Shown piece after piece: positions 52,341-61,449 of a DNA stretch of 64,000 nucleotides. Positions within the stretch are counted from its first letter, which is position 1. Each line of letters starts with the position of its first letter. The notes below the pieces were generated by a model. It made no database searches and was not told the DNA's origin. It saw nothing but the letters and a program-made list of their open reading frames with translations. Source of the stretch: JAABRE01 sp964413275 (GTDB lineage Bacteria > Cyanobacteriota > Cyanobacteriia > Cyanobacteriales > JAABRE01); contig CAYPSO010000008.1 of assembly GCA_964413275.1 (NCBI GenBank), forward strand, positions 1 through 64,000, read 5' to 3'. Made by a program: the position numbers and the translations under genes.

Positions 52341-53597
52341 ATGAGATTAATAATCCCCCTTGAATTTTACAGACATGGAGGAATAGAGAGAGTTATTGTC
52401 TCTTTAATCCGAGAAATGACCAGTCAGATAGAGAAAATTATTCTGGTGCTTCCTCCTAATAAAATTAATTATTTTAAAAATTTATTACCTAACTCAGAAG
52501 TTATTATTTATGAGTCAATTAGTTTAGATAATAAGTCTATTGAATTAAAATATCTTGGTTTAGTAAATAGTTTATTCTCTTTATCTAAAAAGTTTAAATT
52601 AGATTTGATTAGTAAAAAATTGGCTAATTTTAAAAATCAATATCGAATTGAAGCACGCTTAAATCAGCTAATCGACAAATATCAGGCAACCCATTGTTTA
52701 TATGTATTAACCAATAATGTACCTATACCGAAATTAAGGATACGTTTAGGGATGATTAGCCATGATGTTTTTTGGAGATTTTCACCTCTAAATTATACAG
52801 AGCAGTACAAAAAAAAATATGATGATAGTTTATTAGAATGGTTAAATTCAGTAGATATTGTTTTTGCCGTTTCTGAAAAAACTAGACAAGATATATTATC
52901 ATTATTTCCTGATTTTACTGATAAAATTAAAACCGTGCCAAATGCAAGTAATTTTTATATAAATGATTATTTTGGTACAAATAATAATGAAACTATTTTC
53001 TATTTTCCTTCTTCATTTGGTATATATAAAGATCAGTTAATTTTACTCAAAGCCGGAATTGATTTAGCAAAAAAAGGACTAAATTTTAAGATTGTTTTAA
53101 CAGGTAAAGAAACTGATAGTTTTATTAATGGTAAATTATCCTTATCTCAGCAATCTTCAACTCAAGAATATCAAAATTATTTACACAAATGTCAGCAAGT
53201 TTATCAAGAAAATAAAGAAATTATCGAACAGTATTTTTTAGGGTTAGGATATGGTAGCGAGGAATCAGTGGAAAATTGGTATAGTAAGGCTGCTTGTGTG
53301 GTTGTACCATCAAAATATGAAGGTTTTGGTTTAGCTCTATCGGAAGCGATTGTGAGAGGATTACCTGTTATTTGTTCTAATTTGCAAGTGTTTCAAGAAC
53401 AAGTAGCATTATATAAATGTGATGATAGAGTAGAATTTTTTCATACTGGTGATGTGGATAGTTTGGTGGATGCAATGGAAAAATTTATAATTAATCCTAA
53501 AGCTAAATTATCTGAAACAGAAATTCAAAACAGATTTAGTCATTGGACTTGGAAAGAAGTAGCTGAAAATTATATTAAGCTATTGCAACAAATTTAA
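52341..53597 (+). CDS. glycosyltransferase, GT4 family
   Basis: The 418-residue protein starts 'MRLIIPLEFYRHGGIERVIV', with the GGxE loop typical of GT4 acceptor domains. 'IKTVPNASNFYINDYF' is the interdomain hinge, and 'VPSKYEGFGLALSEAIVRGL' is the donor site with the E-x7-E pattern. It is co-transcribed with the upstream glycosyltransferase (14-base gap). A miniature element begins within ten bases of its stop. Confidence 0.9.
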   Translation: MRLIIPLEFYRHGGIERVIVSLIREMTSQIEKIILVLPPNKINYFKNLLPNSEVIIYESISLDNKSIELKYLGLVNSLFSLSKKFKLDLISKKLANFKNQYRIEARLNQLIDKYQATHCLYVLTNNVPIPKLRIRLGMISHDVFWRFSPLNYTEQYKKKYDDSLLEWLNSVDIVFAVSEKTRQDILSLFPDFTDKIKTVPNASNFYINDYFGTNNNETIFYFPSSFGIYKDQLILLKAGIDLAKKGLNFKIVLTGKETDSFINGKLSLSQQSSTQEYQNYLHKCQQVYQENKEIIEQYFLGLGYGSEESVENWYSKAACVVVPSKYEGFGLALSEAIVRGLPVICSNLQVFQEQVALYKCDDRVEFFHTGDVDSLVDAMEKFIINPKAKLSETEIQNRFSHWTWKEVAENYIKLLQQI

Positions 53598-53602
53598 GTG
53601 AT

Positions 53603-53735
53603 AGCAGTTTTCTCTTATTTAGATCATATTGCGTTTAGGGTGGGCAAATTATTAATTATAGTTGTTTGAATCCCGTATTTAAAAATATTTGCCCACCCTA
53701 CCAATTTTATTTGTGGTTCATCCAATTGAAAAGCT
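53603..53735. repeat. GTAGGGTGGGCA-family MITE-like element with outer arms
   Basis: The core inverted ends are TAGGGTGGGCAAATT (from 53636) and AATATTTGCCCACCCTA (to 53700). The outer right arm TTTGTGGTTCATCCAATTG (53711-53729) resembles the outer arm of the GTGCGTC-family copy 1 (TTTGTGGTTTATTCAGTT), and AGCAGTTTTC at the left is also shared. The two families therefore use related outer ends. Confidence 0.85.
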
Positions 53736-54094
53736 TAATTTATTACTATATAGCAACTTAATATTTAATAAACCAATTGAATTATAGCTAGTGAAAAACG
53801 TGAATTTTTATTTTGGGACTTACACTTACTTAAAGCTACTTAAGTATTAATATTTTTACTATGTGTTCAAAAAAAGTCGATTTTTTTATAACTCAGTAAA
53901 GATACTGGTAATGCATTTTTTTTATTACATTAAATACTTAAAAAAATACATCCTACCTAGTTAATTACGGTTTAATACCTAGGTAAGAAAAACTGATAAA
54001 AAGATTTAGTAAACTTGGGAATATTGTATTTTTTATTGTTAACTTAGATGATAGTAAACAAAAATTATATTACTTACGTAGTTACGAGTAAAAA
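53736..54094. other. AT-rich promoter region of the surface protein gene
   Basis: These 360 bases have no gene. A TACCTAG sequence occurs twice (about 53957 and 53981) 24 bases apart, possibly a regulator site. Long A and T runs suggest bent DNA. No strong ribosome-binding site precedes the next ATG; the bases are TTACGAGTAAAAA. Confidence 0.45.
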
Positions 54095-55072
54095 ATGATG
54101 ATAAATAAAAATCTAGAAACACTATTAACGACTTTTATGACTGTAGGAGCGTTATCTGTTTTTGGAATAGGTAATGCTGATGCGGCTGTTTTAGGTGATA
54201 CTTTGCAAATTGATGATTTTAGCTTTTCGGGTAATAGTACAGCACAAATAGTTAAATCTATTAATGCTAATTTAAGTAATAACAAAACAATTTATGATAT
54301 AGGAGTAAGTCTAGGCAATTCAACTCTAATTAATGCTGCTATAAATAATGTAGCCGATCAATTAGGAATTAATATAACGGAAGCTCAGTCAATTTTACAA
54401 CAACCTAATTGTGGCGTAACTTCATGTTCTAATTATAGTTTATTTAGTTCTGTCGTTGGTTCTAATAGTAGCATTCTCGGAGGATATAGAGCCTTAAACA
54501 TTACTGATTTTAGTTCCACTAATAGTAGCAATAATGCTGAAGCCGTAGTATCCGGTGGCAGTTTATTTTACAGTAATGATACTGGTGTGAACAGTAAATT
54601 AGCAGTAATTTATGATGGTAATAATAATAAAACATTTGATGCTAATGGAAATTTGAATTTCGATTTGACTAACTCACAAAAATTAACTGGTATTTGGGTA
54701 CAAGTTGTGAGTACCGATTTAGGGGTTGATGTTGGTATTGATATTTATGATGACAATGGCAGTTTATTTTCTGCTACCACTACTAATGGTATTAGTTTAA
54801 CTACCCTTGATAACGGTGACAAAGGTTATTATTTTGATTTTGTTAATGATTTTGGAGGAAATTTGAATGATTTTACAAATATCAATGCTTTAAGAATGAC
54901 TTTAACCGGGCAACCTGCGGCTGATTCAGAAATTCGCTTTTTAGCTGCCTCTATGATAACTGAAGAAACTCCAACACCCACAAATATACCTGAATCTAAT
55001 TTATCATGGTTGACTTTAGCTACTTTAAGCGGTTTGGGCGCTATTTCTTTTAAGCGTAAAATTAACTTTTAG
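54095..55072 (+). CDS. exported protein with PEP-CTERM-like sorting tail
   Basis: The 325-residue protein has a signal peptide ending near 'FGIGNADAAVLGDTLQIDD', and a Ser/Asn/Gly-rich mature part with beta-type repeats ('KLAVIYDGNNNKTFDANGNL', 'GVDVGIDIYDDNGSLF'). The end is 'TPTNIPESNLSWLTLATLSG' plus 'LGAISFKRK': a proline-containing motif, one membrane helix and basic residues. This matches PEP-CTERM sorting signals, with IPES instead of VPEP. It probably goes to the surface or extracellular matrix. The mature domain is not recognised. It follows two glycosyltransferases, which suits exopolysaccharide-linked secretion. Confidence 0.78.
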   Translation: MMINKNLETLLTTFMTVGALSVFGIGNADAAVLGDTLQIDDFSFSGNSTAQIVKSINANLSNNKTIYDIGVSLGNSTLINAAINNVADQLGINITEAQSILQQPNCGVTSCSNYSLFSSVVGSNSSILGGYRALNITDFSSTNSSNNAEAVVSGGSLFYSNDTGVNSKLAVIYDGNNNKTFDANGNLNFDLTNSQKLTGIWVQVVSTDLGVDVGIDIYDDNGSLFSATTTNGISLTTLDNGDKGYYFDFVNDFGGNLNDFTNINALRMTLTGQPAADSEIRFLAASMITEETPTPTNIPESNLSWLTLATLSGLGAISFKRKINF

Positions 55073-55101
55073 CTTTTAGCAGTTAGCTTACAGTAGTGGT
55101 A

Positions 55102-55203
55102 ATAGGGTGCGTCAGACAGATAAATTATCAATAAATTCCCATTACCTGAAAAATCTGACGCACCCTACATTTGAATTTTTTTTGTAGTTCATTTAATTCA
55201 AAA
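55102..55203. repeat. MITE-like element, GTAGGGTGCGTC family, copy 3
   Basis: The core TAGGGTGCGTCAGACAG (from 55103) to TCTGACGCACCCTAC (to 55168) is almost the same as copy 2 at 14650-14715. The right outer arm TTTGTAGTTCATTTAATTCA (55181-55200) is the inverse of the left outer arm of copy 2. The left outer arm is degenerate. It sits between convergent genes. Confidence 0.88.
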
Positions 55204-55241
55204 GTGCTATAAGAGAAATAACTAATAACGAATAATATTCT

Positions 55242-57707
55242 CTACTTAAATCCAAATTTGACTTTAAAATTCGGATCGACTTCTGCCCATTTACTAATAT
55301 CAATTCCTTGGGAATGGGCTTGTTTTATTTCATTTTTGTTGGCAGTGTAACTAATTTTTTCACTACGATATTCGGATGGTAATTCTTCTGCTTTAACTTT
55401 TAATTCTACTTTAGGATAAGCGGTAAAAGATAGTTTTCGTTCGTTACCAATGACTTTTTGGGCTAAAATACCTTGTAAATACCAAATTTTCAATTGTTGA
55501 TGTAGCAATTGTTGTCCTTGTTTTAATTCGTTTAATTGCTCTTCTAAAATGTTTTTAACAGTTTTTAGTTTGGCATCTAAAGAGGCAATCGCCATTTCAT
55601 ATTGGTCATTTACCCATGCGATCGCATCTATATCTAAATTAACACTTTCCAATAATTTAATCATATCAGTTTCTGTTTGAGCTAATTGTAAATTTTCCCA
55701 AAGAGATTGCCCAATTTCGCTAAAATTTTGATGTAGCTCAATCACTGTTTGCTTTTCCTGAATTGAACTATTTTCCACAGTTTTGGCAACTTCTGCTAAG
55801 GATTGATGATAATGACTATTGATAGGTGCATTCAAATCATCTAACTCTTGACCTAAAATTTCTGCTAAAAAATTTTGTTGAATTTGGTTTAATTGTTCCT
55901 CATAAATACCAATAATAGCTGCGGCAGACTGCATTTTACGAGTTTGATAAATCTTGGTTAAATCTTGCAATAATTCTCGACGTATTTCCATTGATAAATG
56001 CAAATCTAAAAAACCCGATACTTGAGTATAAAAACGATTTATTTTCTCATCTAAAATATATTTTTGTTTATAGTTACCGGCATAGATCGCAATAGTAACT
56101 TTTTCTAAACAAGTTTGACCACTTAAATATTTGACAATTTCCATCATCATCCCAAGAGCCGCCTGCTCTGGGGAAACTTGGGTGCTACCTGTGACTAAAG
56201 CCGGAAAAGCAATGGAGCGCACCCCTTGAGCTTCAGCTAAATCCAAACAGCGTCGAGTTACTTTTTGGATTAAATCTGCATTAGTCAATTCTGGATTTTC
56301 GTAATCTAAAACTATAGCATGAAACAAATATTCAGCAGACAAATTGCCAGCAGTGGTAATGGCAACTTGCCCTAATTGTTTGGGAGTGCGGCGTTGTGCT
56401 TCCTCACGAATAACCTTACCTCCGGCTTTGAGTAAAGATGCGGAAACTCCTCCTCCCATAGATAAATAAATATCATCAGAACTAACTAACACATCCGCTT
56501 GTATTTTGGTAATATCTTTATATTCGACGTTTAAGGTAGCTTGACCAATATTTTTAACCAAAACTATTTTTTCCAGATTCTCAGGAGTAAGTGGAGGATA
56601 ATTAACTGTTTTGACTTGAGGATTAATCGCCAAATTATGTAAAGATTGCCAAGTTAAAGGTTGAGTAGCGGGATTTTGGCAAATTACAGGTAGCCAAGTG
56701 GCACAAGGATATTTTTTTTCTAAAGGTTGCAGTTTTTCTCGTGCTTGTCTCACGCTGAGATAAAGACTTTCACCCTTCGCAAAAGCAGTAAGAAATTCTC
56801 TGAGAAATCTTTGGGCAATAATGTCAGGTACAATTTCCCGCATGACAATAATTTGGGATAGTTGCAAGGTTTCCAGGGCTTGAGCTAAACCTAAACCATC
56901 ACAGGAGTTAAAAATAGCTAGTCGCAAACCATTATGAATTGCTTTAGTGAGAGCATTTTTTAATTCGGTAATAGTAAGGAAATCTGTCGTATTAATTTGG
57001 AATTGCCCTTGGGAGTTACTATGCCCGGCAAAAAATAGAATATCCCAAGATTCTTCGTAGAGATAATCGTTAAGTTGTTGTCTGCTAGGATTAATGAGAA
57101 AATAAGGCTCCGCATCGGATAAGGAAGCAATGATTTGTTTGTCTGTGTCAATGTCGATGCCTGTGTTGTTACCAAGAATAGCTAGAATTTTGATGGCATT
57201 GCGATTACTAGCATTCAAATTAACCGTAGCATATTCAGCAGGACTAAGAGCAACTTCGGCTCTAGGGTGAGAGTCTAAAAAGGATTCAAAAAAAATATGC
57301 CAAGGAAGACGACGTAAAGTTAAGTCTTGAGTTTGTACTAAAAGCCTAATTTCTTCATTATTATTCACTTCTGAGAGAAGTTTTTCCCTAACTTTAGCGA
57401 GGGTTTGTGAGTTATACCACTTATTTAATTGTTGCTTGAGATTGTCGGCGTGATTTTGACAGGAATGGGAAATATTAGTAATTTGTATGATGGGCGCACC
57501 GAGTCTAACTTCCGTACTGAGGTTACGATAATTATGCTGCCAAGTTTGATAATTTTGAGATAGGGTGGGTAAAGGTGGCAATTTTCCTTTAACTATAGTA
57601 AAGGGATGAGTAATTGATTCTGGATCATCTTCAGCAATTTGAAGATTAATCGGAAAACCACTATCAAAGTTGCCATCTTCTAAGCGAAAAATGATTAGTT
57701 TGCCCAC
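55242..57707 (-). CDS. CHAT protease - macro domain fusion protein
   Basis: The protein has 821 residues with a GTG start at 57707. The N-terminal 165 residues are not assigned. The CHAT caspase-like domain (about 165-365) has both catalytic residues: His in 'DILFFAGHSNSQGQF' and Cys in 'LAIFNSCDGLGLAQ'; 'DIIAQRFLREFLTAFAKGES' is the usual late helix. A macro domain follows (about 390-570: 'ITKIQADVLVSSDDIYLSMG', 'GGVSASLLKAGGKVI', 'AFPALVTG'), which binds ADP-ribose or its derivatives. The last 220 residues are helical, with coiled coil near 700-740. It may be a protease switched by an ADP-ribosyl signal; that is inference. Confidence 0.85.
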   Translation of the reverse strand: MGKLIIFRLEDGNFDSGFPINLQIAEDDPESITHPFTIVKGKLPPLPTLSQNYQTWQHNYRNLSTEVRLGAPIIQITNISHSCQNHADNLKQQLNKWYNSQTLAKVREKLLSEVNNNEEIRLLVQTQDLTLRRLPWHIFFESFLDSHPRAEVALSPAEYATVNLNASNRNAIKILAILGNNTGIDIDTDKQIIASLSDAEPYFLINPSRQQLNDYLYEESWDILFFAGHSNSQGQFQINTTDFLTITELKNALTKAIHNGLRLAIFNSCDGLGLAQALETLQLSQIIVMREIVPDIIAQRFLREFLTAFAKGESLYLSVRQAREKLQPLEKKYPCATWLPVICQNPATQPLTWQSLHNLAINPQVKTVNYPPLTPENLEKIVLVKNIGQATLNVEYKDITKIQADVLVSSDDIYLSMGGGVSASLLKAGGKVIREEAQRRTPKQLGQVAITTAGNLSAEYLFHAIVLDYENPELTNADLIQKVTRRCLDLAEAQGVRSIAFPALVTGSTQVSPEQAALGMMMEIVKYLSGQTCLEKVTIAIYAGNYKQKYILDEKINRFYTQVSGFLDLHLSMEIRRELLQDLTKIYQTRKMQSAAAIIGIYEEQLNQIQQNFLAEILGQELDDLNAPINSHYHQSLAEVAKTVENSSIQEKQTVIELHQNFSEIGQSLWENLQLAQTETDMIKLLESVNLDIDAIAWVNDQYEMAIASLDAKLKTVKNILEEQLNELKQGQQLLHQQLKIWYLQGILAQKVIGNERKLSFTAYPKVELKVKAEELPSEYRSEKISYTANKNEIKQAHSQGIDISKWAEVDPNFKVKFGFK

Positions 57708-57740
57708 AACTATTCCATTAAATTAAATTACTGCTAGATA

Positions 57741-58202
57741 TTATAACATTATTGGAGATTGTTCGTATAAAAGTAGGGGATGACCGTCAAAATCTCTAAA
57801 GGTTTGTTCGGTAAAATTTAAGTTATTTTCTGTGGTAAAAGTATTGGGTTTAATCACTTCTAAATTGAGTTTTTTTACTTGTTCAATTTTATTTTTAAGT
57901 TGATTAACTTGAATAACTAAAGCACAACTATAAGACATATTTGGAGGAGATAATTTTATACCTTTTACTTCCGTTAAAGCTAAAACTCTGGGCTCATGGG
58001 GACTATCTAAAGAAGCAAAAGTTATTTCAGCTTCGGGTGGTAAATTAAATAGTGAATATAAATAAGAATCAGATGAAGCTTTACTAGAATAGGTTAATTT
58101 AAAACCAAGAATGTCTTGATAAAGTGTTAGCGATCGCTCTAAATTAGATATAGTTAAACAAGGTCGTCTAATTAGTAATATTTCTTCGATATTGGGAGAC
58201 AT
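57741..58202 (-). CDS. VOC (glyoxalase/bleomycin-resistance) family protein
   Basis: The 153-residue protein has the paired beta-alpha-beta-beta-beta modules of the vicinal oxygen chelate fold: 'RPCLTISNLERSLTLYQDIL' and 'SYSCALVIQVNQLKNKIEQV', ending 'FRDFDGHPLLLYEQ', whose acidic residue may bind metal. It may be a lyase, dioxygenase or binding protein. The gene is between the CHAT-macro gene (33 bases upstream of that start) and the cysteine desulfurase on the same strand, so read-through into the CHAT gene is possible. Confidence 0.85.
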   Translation of the reverse strand: MSPNIEEILLIRRPCLTISNLERSLTLYQDILGFKLTYSSKASSDSYLYSLFNLPPEAEITFASLDSPHEPRVLALTEVKGIKLSPPNMSYSCALVIQVNQLKNKIEQVKKLNLEVIKPNTFTTENNLNFTEQTFRDFDGHPLLLYEQSPIML

Positions 58203-58273
58203 AATGAATAGTTAATAGTTAATAGTTGATAGTAAAAAAATATACATCAATCATCCTAAATAATTCATTAATT

Positions 58274-59431
58274 TTATATTAATTTTGATATTTTTTGAAC
58301 AGTTTGAATAATTATTTTTGCTGCTTGTTCGATTTCTGATGCGGTAGTAAATTTACCAATACCTATTCTTAATGCACCCTCAATTATTTCCTCGTCAAGA
58401 TTCATTGCTCTTAAGACATGAGAAGGAGCTTCAACCCCAGATGAGCAAGCAGCACCGGTCGAAATAGCTAGTTTATCTCTAATTCTGGCAATAATGGCAC
58501 TATTGGGAATATTTGGTATAGAGATATGTAAATTACCAGCTAAACGATTATTTATATCTCCATTAATAACTAAATCGGGAATTTCTGATTCTAGTAAATT
58601 TTGTAATTTATCTCGTAAAAAAGCGATCCTTTTTTCATCTTTTTGCATTTCTAAGTGACGTAAATGACAAGCTTCCCCTAAACCAACAATTCCGGGTACA
58701 TTTAAAGTACCAGAGCGCAATCCATTTTGATGTCCACCACCATAAATCATCGGTTTTAAATAATAATCTTTTTTAATTATTAATGCACCAATACCTTTAG
58801 GAGCATATAATTTATGACCAGAAATAGTTAAATAAGTAATACCCCAATCTTGAAAATTAATCGGAATTTTCCCTACTGCTTGAGACGCATCACATAAGAA
58901 AGGAATCTGATATTTTTGGGCAATTTTACTAATATTTTGAATCGGGTAAATAGTGCCTACTTCATTATTCGCAGCCATGACACATAATAAAGAAGCACCC
59001 ATTGAACAAATTTCTTCTAAATATTCTAAATCAAGGCGGGCTTTTCGATCTATTTTTAACCAGATTATTTCCGTTAATCCTTTTTTTGTTAATACTTCAA
59101 AAGTATCCAAAACTGCTTTATGTTCGACTGGTAAAACTATTAAACGAGCAGGTTGAAAATTGTTAATATTTTTGTTAATTTTTCCTTGAATTACTAAATT
59201 AATGCTTTCCGTTGCACCACTGGTAAAAATAATTTCTTGAGGTGATGAATTTATTAAGTTTGCTATTTGTTTTTTTGCTTGAATTACAGCTTTTTTTGCT
59301 TCATTGCCATAGAGATGATCCACACTATTGGCATTACCAAAATCTGTAGTCATGTAATATAAAACTTTTTCTGCAACTCTTAAATCTACAGGCGTGGTTG
59401 CCTGATAATCAAGATAAATTGGGTTAGACAT
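58274..59431 (-). CDS. cysteine desulfurase (IscS/NifS type)
   Basis: This PLP enzyme removes sulfur from cysteine for Fe-S clusters and thio-modification. It has 385 residues from the ATG at 59431 (MSNPIYLDYQATTPVDLRV). The PLP lysine is in 'YLTISGHKLYAPKGIGAL', and the persulfide Cys loop is 'ISTGAACSSGVEAPSHVLRA'. 'SGATESINLVIQG' and 'MAANNEVGTIYPI' are family signatures. It is a class I desulfurase. No iscU or nifU is adjacent. Confidence 0.94.
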   Translation of the reverse strand: MSNPIYLDYQATTPVDLRVAEKVLYYMTTDFGNANSVDHLYGNEAKKAVIQAKKQIANLINSSPQEIIFTSGATESINLVIQGKINKNINNFQPARLIVLPVEHKAVLDTFEVLTKKGLTEIIWLKIDRKARLDLEYLEEICSMGASLLCVMAANNEVGTIYPIQNISKIAQKYQIPFLCDASQAVGKIPINFQDWGITYLTISGHKLYAPKGIGALIIKKDYYLKPMIYGGGHQNGLRSGTLNVPGIVGLGEACHLRHLEMQKDEKRIAFLRDKLQNLLESEIPDLVINGDINNRLAGNLHISIPNIPNSAIIARIRDKLAISTGAACSSGVEAPSHVLRAMNLDEEIIEGALRIGIGKFTTASEIEQAAKIIIQTVQKISKLI

Positions 59432-59507
59432 TCTAATTGATTTTAAAATCTTTATCAGCAATTATTGTAAAATAAATTTAGTGTAATATTCATAAAATAT
59501 TTAAGCC

Positions 59508-59729
59508 ATGATTAAAACTTTTACTGCTTATATTGAGTACGATTCAGAAACTAAATTGTATGTAGGCATTATTCCATCTCTTAGAGGAGTTCATTCTCAA
59601 GGTGCAACCTTAGATGAATTACAGCATAATTTAAAAGAAGTTTTAGAGTTATGTTTGGAAGAATCTGAAGAAGATTGGAGTAATTTGCCTCAGTTTATAG
59701 GTATTCAACAAATTGAGGTTGCTTTATGA
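59508..59729 (+). CDS. hicB: HicB-family antitoxin
   Basis: This is a 73-residue protein with the partial RNase-H-like fold of HicB: 'FTAYIEYDSETKLYVGIIPS' and 'LRGVHSQGATLDELQHNLKE'. It has no extra DNA-binding domain after it, so it is the short form. It should bind and neutralise HicA. Its stop overlaps the hicA start by four bases (ATGA), so the two are translated together. The order antitoxin then toxin is the less common one for hic loci but is known. It faces the BREX-like operon. Confidence 0.92.
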   Translation: MIKTFTAYIEYDSETKLYVGIIPSLRGVHSQGATLDELQHNLKEVLELCLEESEEDWSNLPQFIGIQQIEVAL

Positions 59730-59959
59730 GTCGCTTACCAATTGTTAACTATAAAACAGTTAATAAACTATTAATAAAATTGGGATTTTCAATAATTAGA
59801 CAAAAGGGAAGTCATGGTTTTTATCGTCATCCTGATGGGAGAACAACAACTGTACCAAATCATCAAGGTAGAGATTTAGCAAGACCATTATTAAGAGAAA
59901 TTTTAAGAGAAATTAAATTAACGGTTGATGAATTTAATGAGGAATTACAAAATCTTTGA
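59726..59959 (+). CDS. hicA: HicA-family mRNA interferase toxin
   Basis: This 77-residue double-stranded-RNA-binding-like toxin cleaves mRNA. 'KTVNKLLIKLGFSIIRQKGS' is followed by the catalytic His in 'QKGSHGFYRHPDGRTTTVPN', the GSH signature of the family. All core residues look intact, so it should be active. It overlaps hicB by four bases. It ends about 40 bases from the convergent end of the brxL-like gene; close pairing with a defence operon may give addiction to the locus. Confidence 0.93.
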   Translation: MSRLPIVNYKTVNKLLIKLGFSIIRQKGSHGFYRHPDGRTTTVPNHQGRDLARPLLREILREIKLTVDEFNEELQNL

Positions 59960-59997
59960 TTAGTAAAGCATAATTTATTATTAACACCATAAGGTAT

Positions 59998-61449
59998 TTA
60001 TTTGACATCAACATAAATATCTTTTTCATATTGTTTAAATTCATCATCAAGGTTATATAATAAATTACGTATTTGTTGACGGAGTAGTCTAGCAGGATTT
60101 AAACAATCTCGTTGATAATCTTGTATGGTTAATTCAAGATGAGGGTAAAGAAGTTTTAAAAATCCTGATGCAGTTTTAAGAATTGCTTGTTGGTCTCTAA
60201 TTGTTGCATTATTATCGAATTGAGTATGTTGTTGAACATATTGATAAAAGCGGTTATCTTTTCTTAATGATAATAAGGCTTCTCCAAAAAAGTCCATTTT
60301 AAAACCTGTTTGACTCGCTATCATTTCTCTTTGAAATTTAGGAATTTCCCAACCGGGTAAAATACCAGCAAAACGATCTAAAAATGCTGTTTCTGAGAAA
60401 AATTTAGGTAAATTAGCCATTAAATTATATTCATTTTTAGGAAGTTGATATTCATCTAATTCAATATTTCCTAATAATACTAAAGAGCAATCACTAGCAA
60501 TATCAGCAAATCCAGAACGATTATAACGTCCATTTGCTAGATAAGTTTTTAAGGGTCCGATAATTTCATCAGGATTATCAAATGTTAAACTTTGAACTTC
60601 ATCTAATACTACGACATCATAACGTCCTAATAAACCGACTTCTTTGGTTTTGCCATCAATAAATAATTTAGCAGGGGTTATTTTACCACCACTAACTACA
60701 GAAACTTTATTATTTATATTCTCATAGACAAAGCTTTTTCCTGTTCCTTTGGGGGCTAATTCTATTAGATGATAGTTAGATTCTAGCAAGGGTAATAAAC
60801 GAGTTAATATCCATGTTTTAGCCTTATAAGTATAACTAGAATGTTCGGGATTAAAACCCATTGAACAAAACATTAAATCTCGCCATTCGTCTATGGTAAA
60901 TTGAGAACGAAATTGGGCATAAATTTTGAGATCAACTTCGGAACATTGAAAGGGATCGAAATCTATGACAGATACTTTAAATTTACCATCTATAGTATTT
61001 TTATATCTTAAAGTTATTTTCCCCCAAACTCCTTGTCTTAATAACATTTGATAACGTTCTACAATATCTGTCGAAATTTCACAATCTGATAAATTTAAAA
61101 TAGGAATATTAGCTAAAGGTTCGGGTATTTGTTTGGCATTATTATCTAATTTGATTCTGACTTGAAGCAAGGCAATTAATTTATATATTTCTCCTTGAGT
61201 TAGTTGAAATTTAATCACTTCTTGATCATCTTTTCTGGGAAATGCTTTTTGCACAAAAGTATTAATTTTTTCTTTTTCAATATCAGTTAAAATTCCTGTG
61301 CCATGTACAATTTTATCTAGTAACCATTCAGCAACAAAACTAGGCACTCCTAATGTAGTTAATCCACTTGAAGGTAAGCGTTTTTTATCAATACTTAGTG
61401 ATTTACATACCTTAGTAACTAAGTCGCTGTTATAATTAGAAAAAGTCAT
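59998..61449 (-). CDS. brxL: short BrxL-like AAA+ ATPase of a BREX-type system
   Basis: The protein has 483 residues. The N-terminal half has the BrxL-specific 'LGVPSFVAEWLLDKIV' and 'ERYQMLLRQGVWGKITLRY'. The AAA+ core follows: Walker A 'ELAPKGTGKSFVYENI', Walker B 'YDVVVLDEVQSLTFD', 'CSLVLLGNIELDEYQ', and 'FLDRFAGILPGWEIPKF'. It ends after 'SGFLKLLYPHLELT' plus about 50 residues, so the C-terminal Lon-type protease domain of long (about 680-residue) BrxL is absent. BrxL is a DNA-translocating ring in BREX phage defence. The start overlaps the upstream stop by 14 bases. Confidence 0.85.
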   Translation of the reverse strand: MTFSNYNSDLVTKVCKSLSIDKKRLPSSGLTTLGVPSFVAEWLLDKIVHGTGILTDIEKEKINTFVQKAFPRKDDQEVIKFQLTQGEIYKLIALLQVRIKLDNNAKQIPEPLANIPILNLSDCEISTDIVERYQMLLRQGVWGKITLRYKNTIDGKFKVSVIDFDPFQCSEVDLKIYAQFRSQFTIDEWRDLMFCSMGFNPEHSSYTYKAKTWILTRLLPLLESNYHLIELAPKGTGKSFVYENINNKVSVVSGGKITPAKLFIDGKTKEVGLLGRYDVVVLDEVQSLTFDNPDEIIGPLKTYLANGRYNRSGFADIASDCSLVLLGNIELDEYQLPKNEYNLMANLPKFFSETAFLDRFAGILPGWEIPKFQREMIASQTGFKMDFFGEALLSLRKDNRFYQYVQQHTQFDNNATIRDQQAILKTASGFLKLLYPHLELTIQDYQRDCLNPARLLRQQIRNLLYNLDDEFKQYEKDIYVDVK

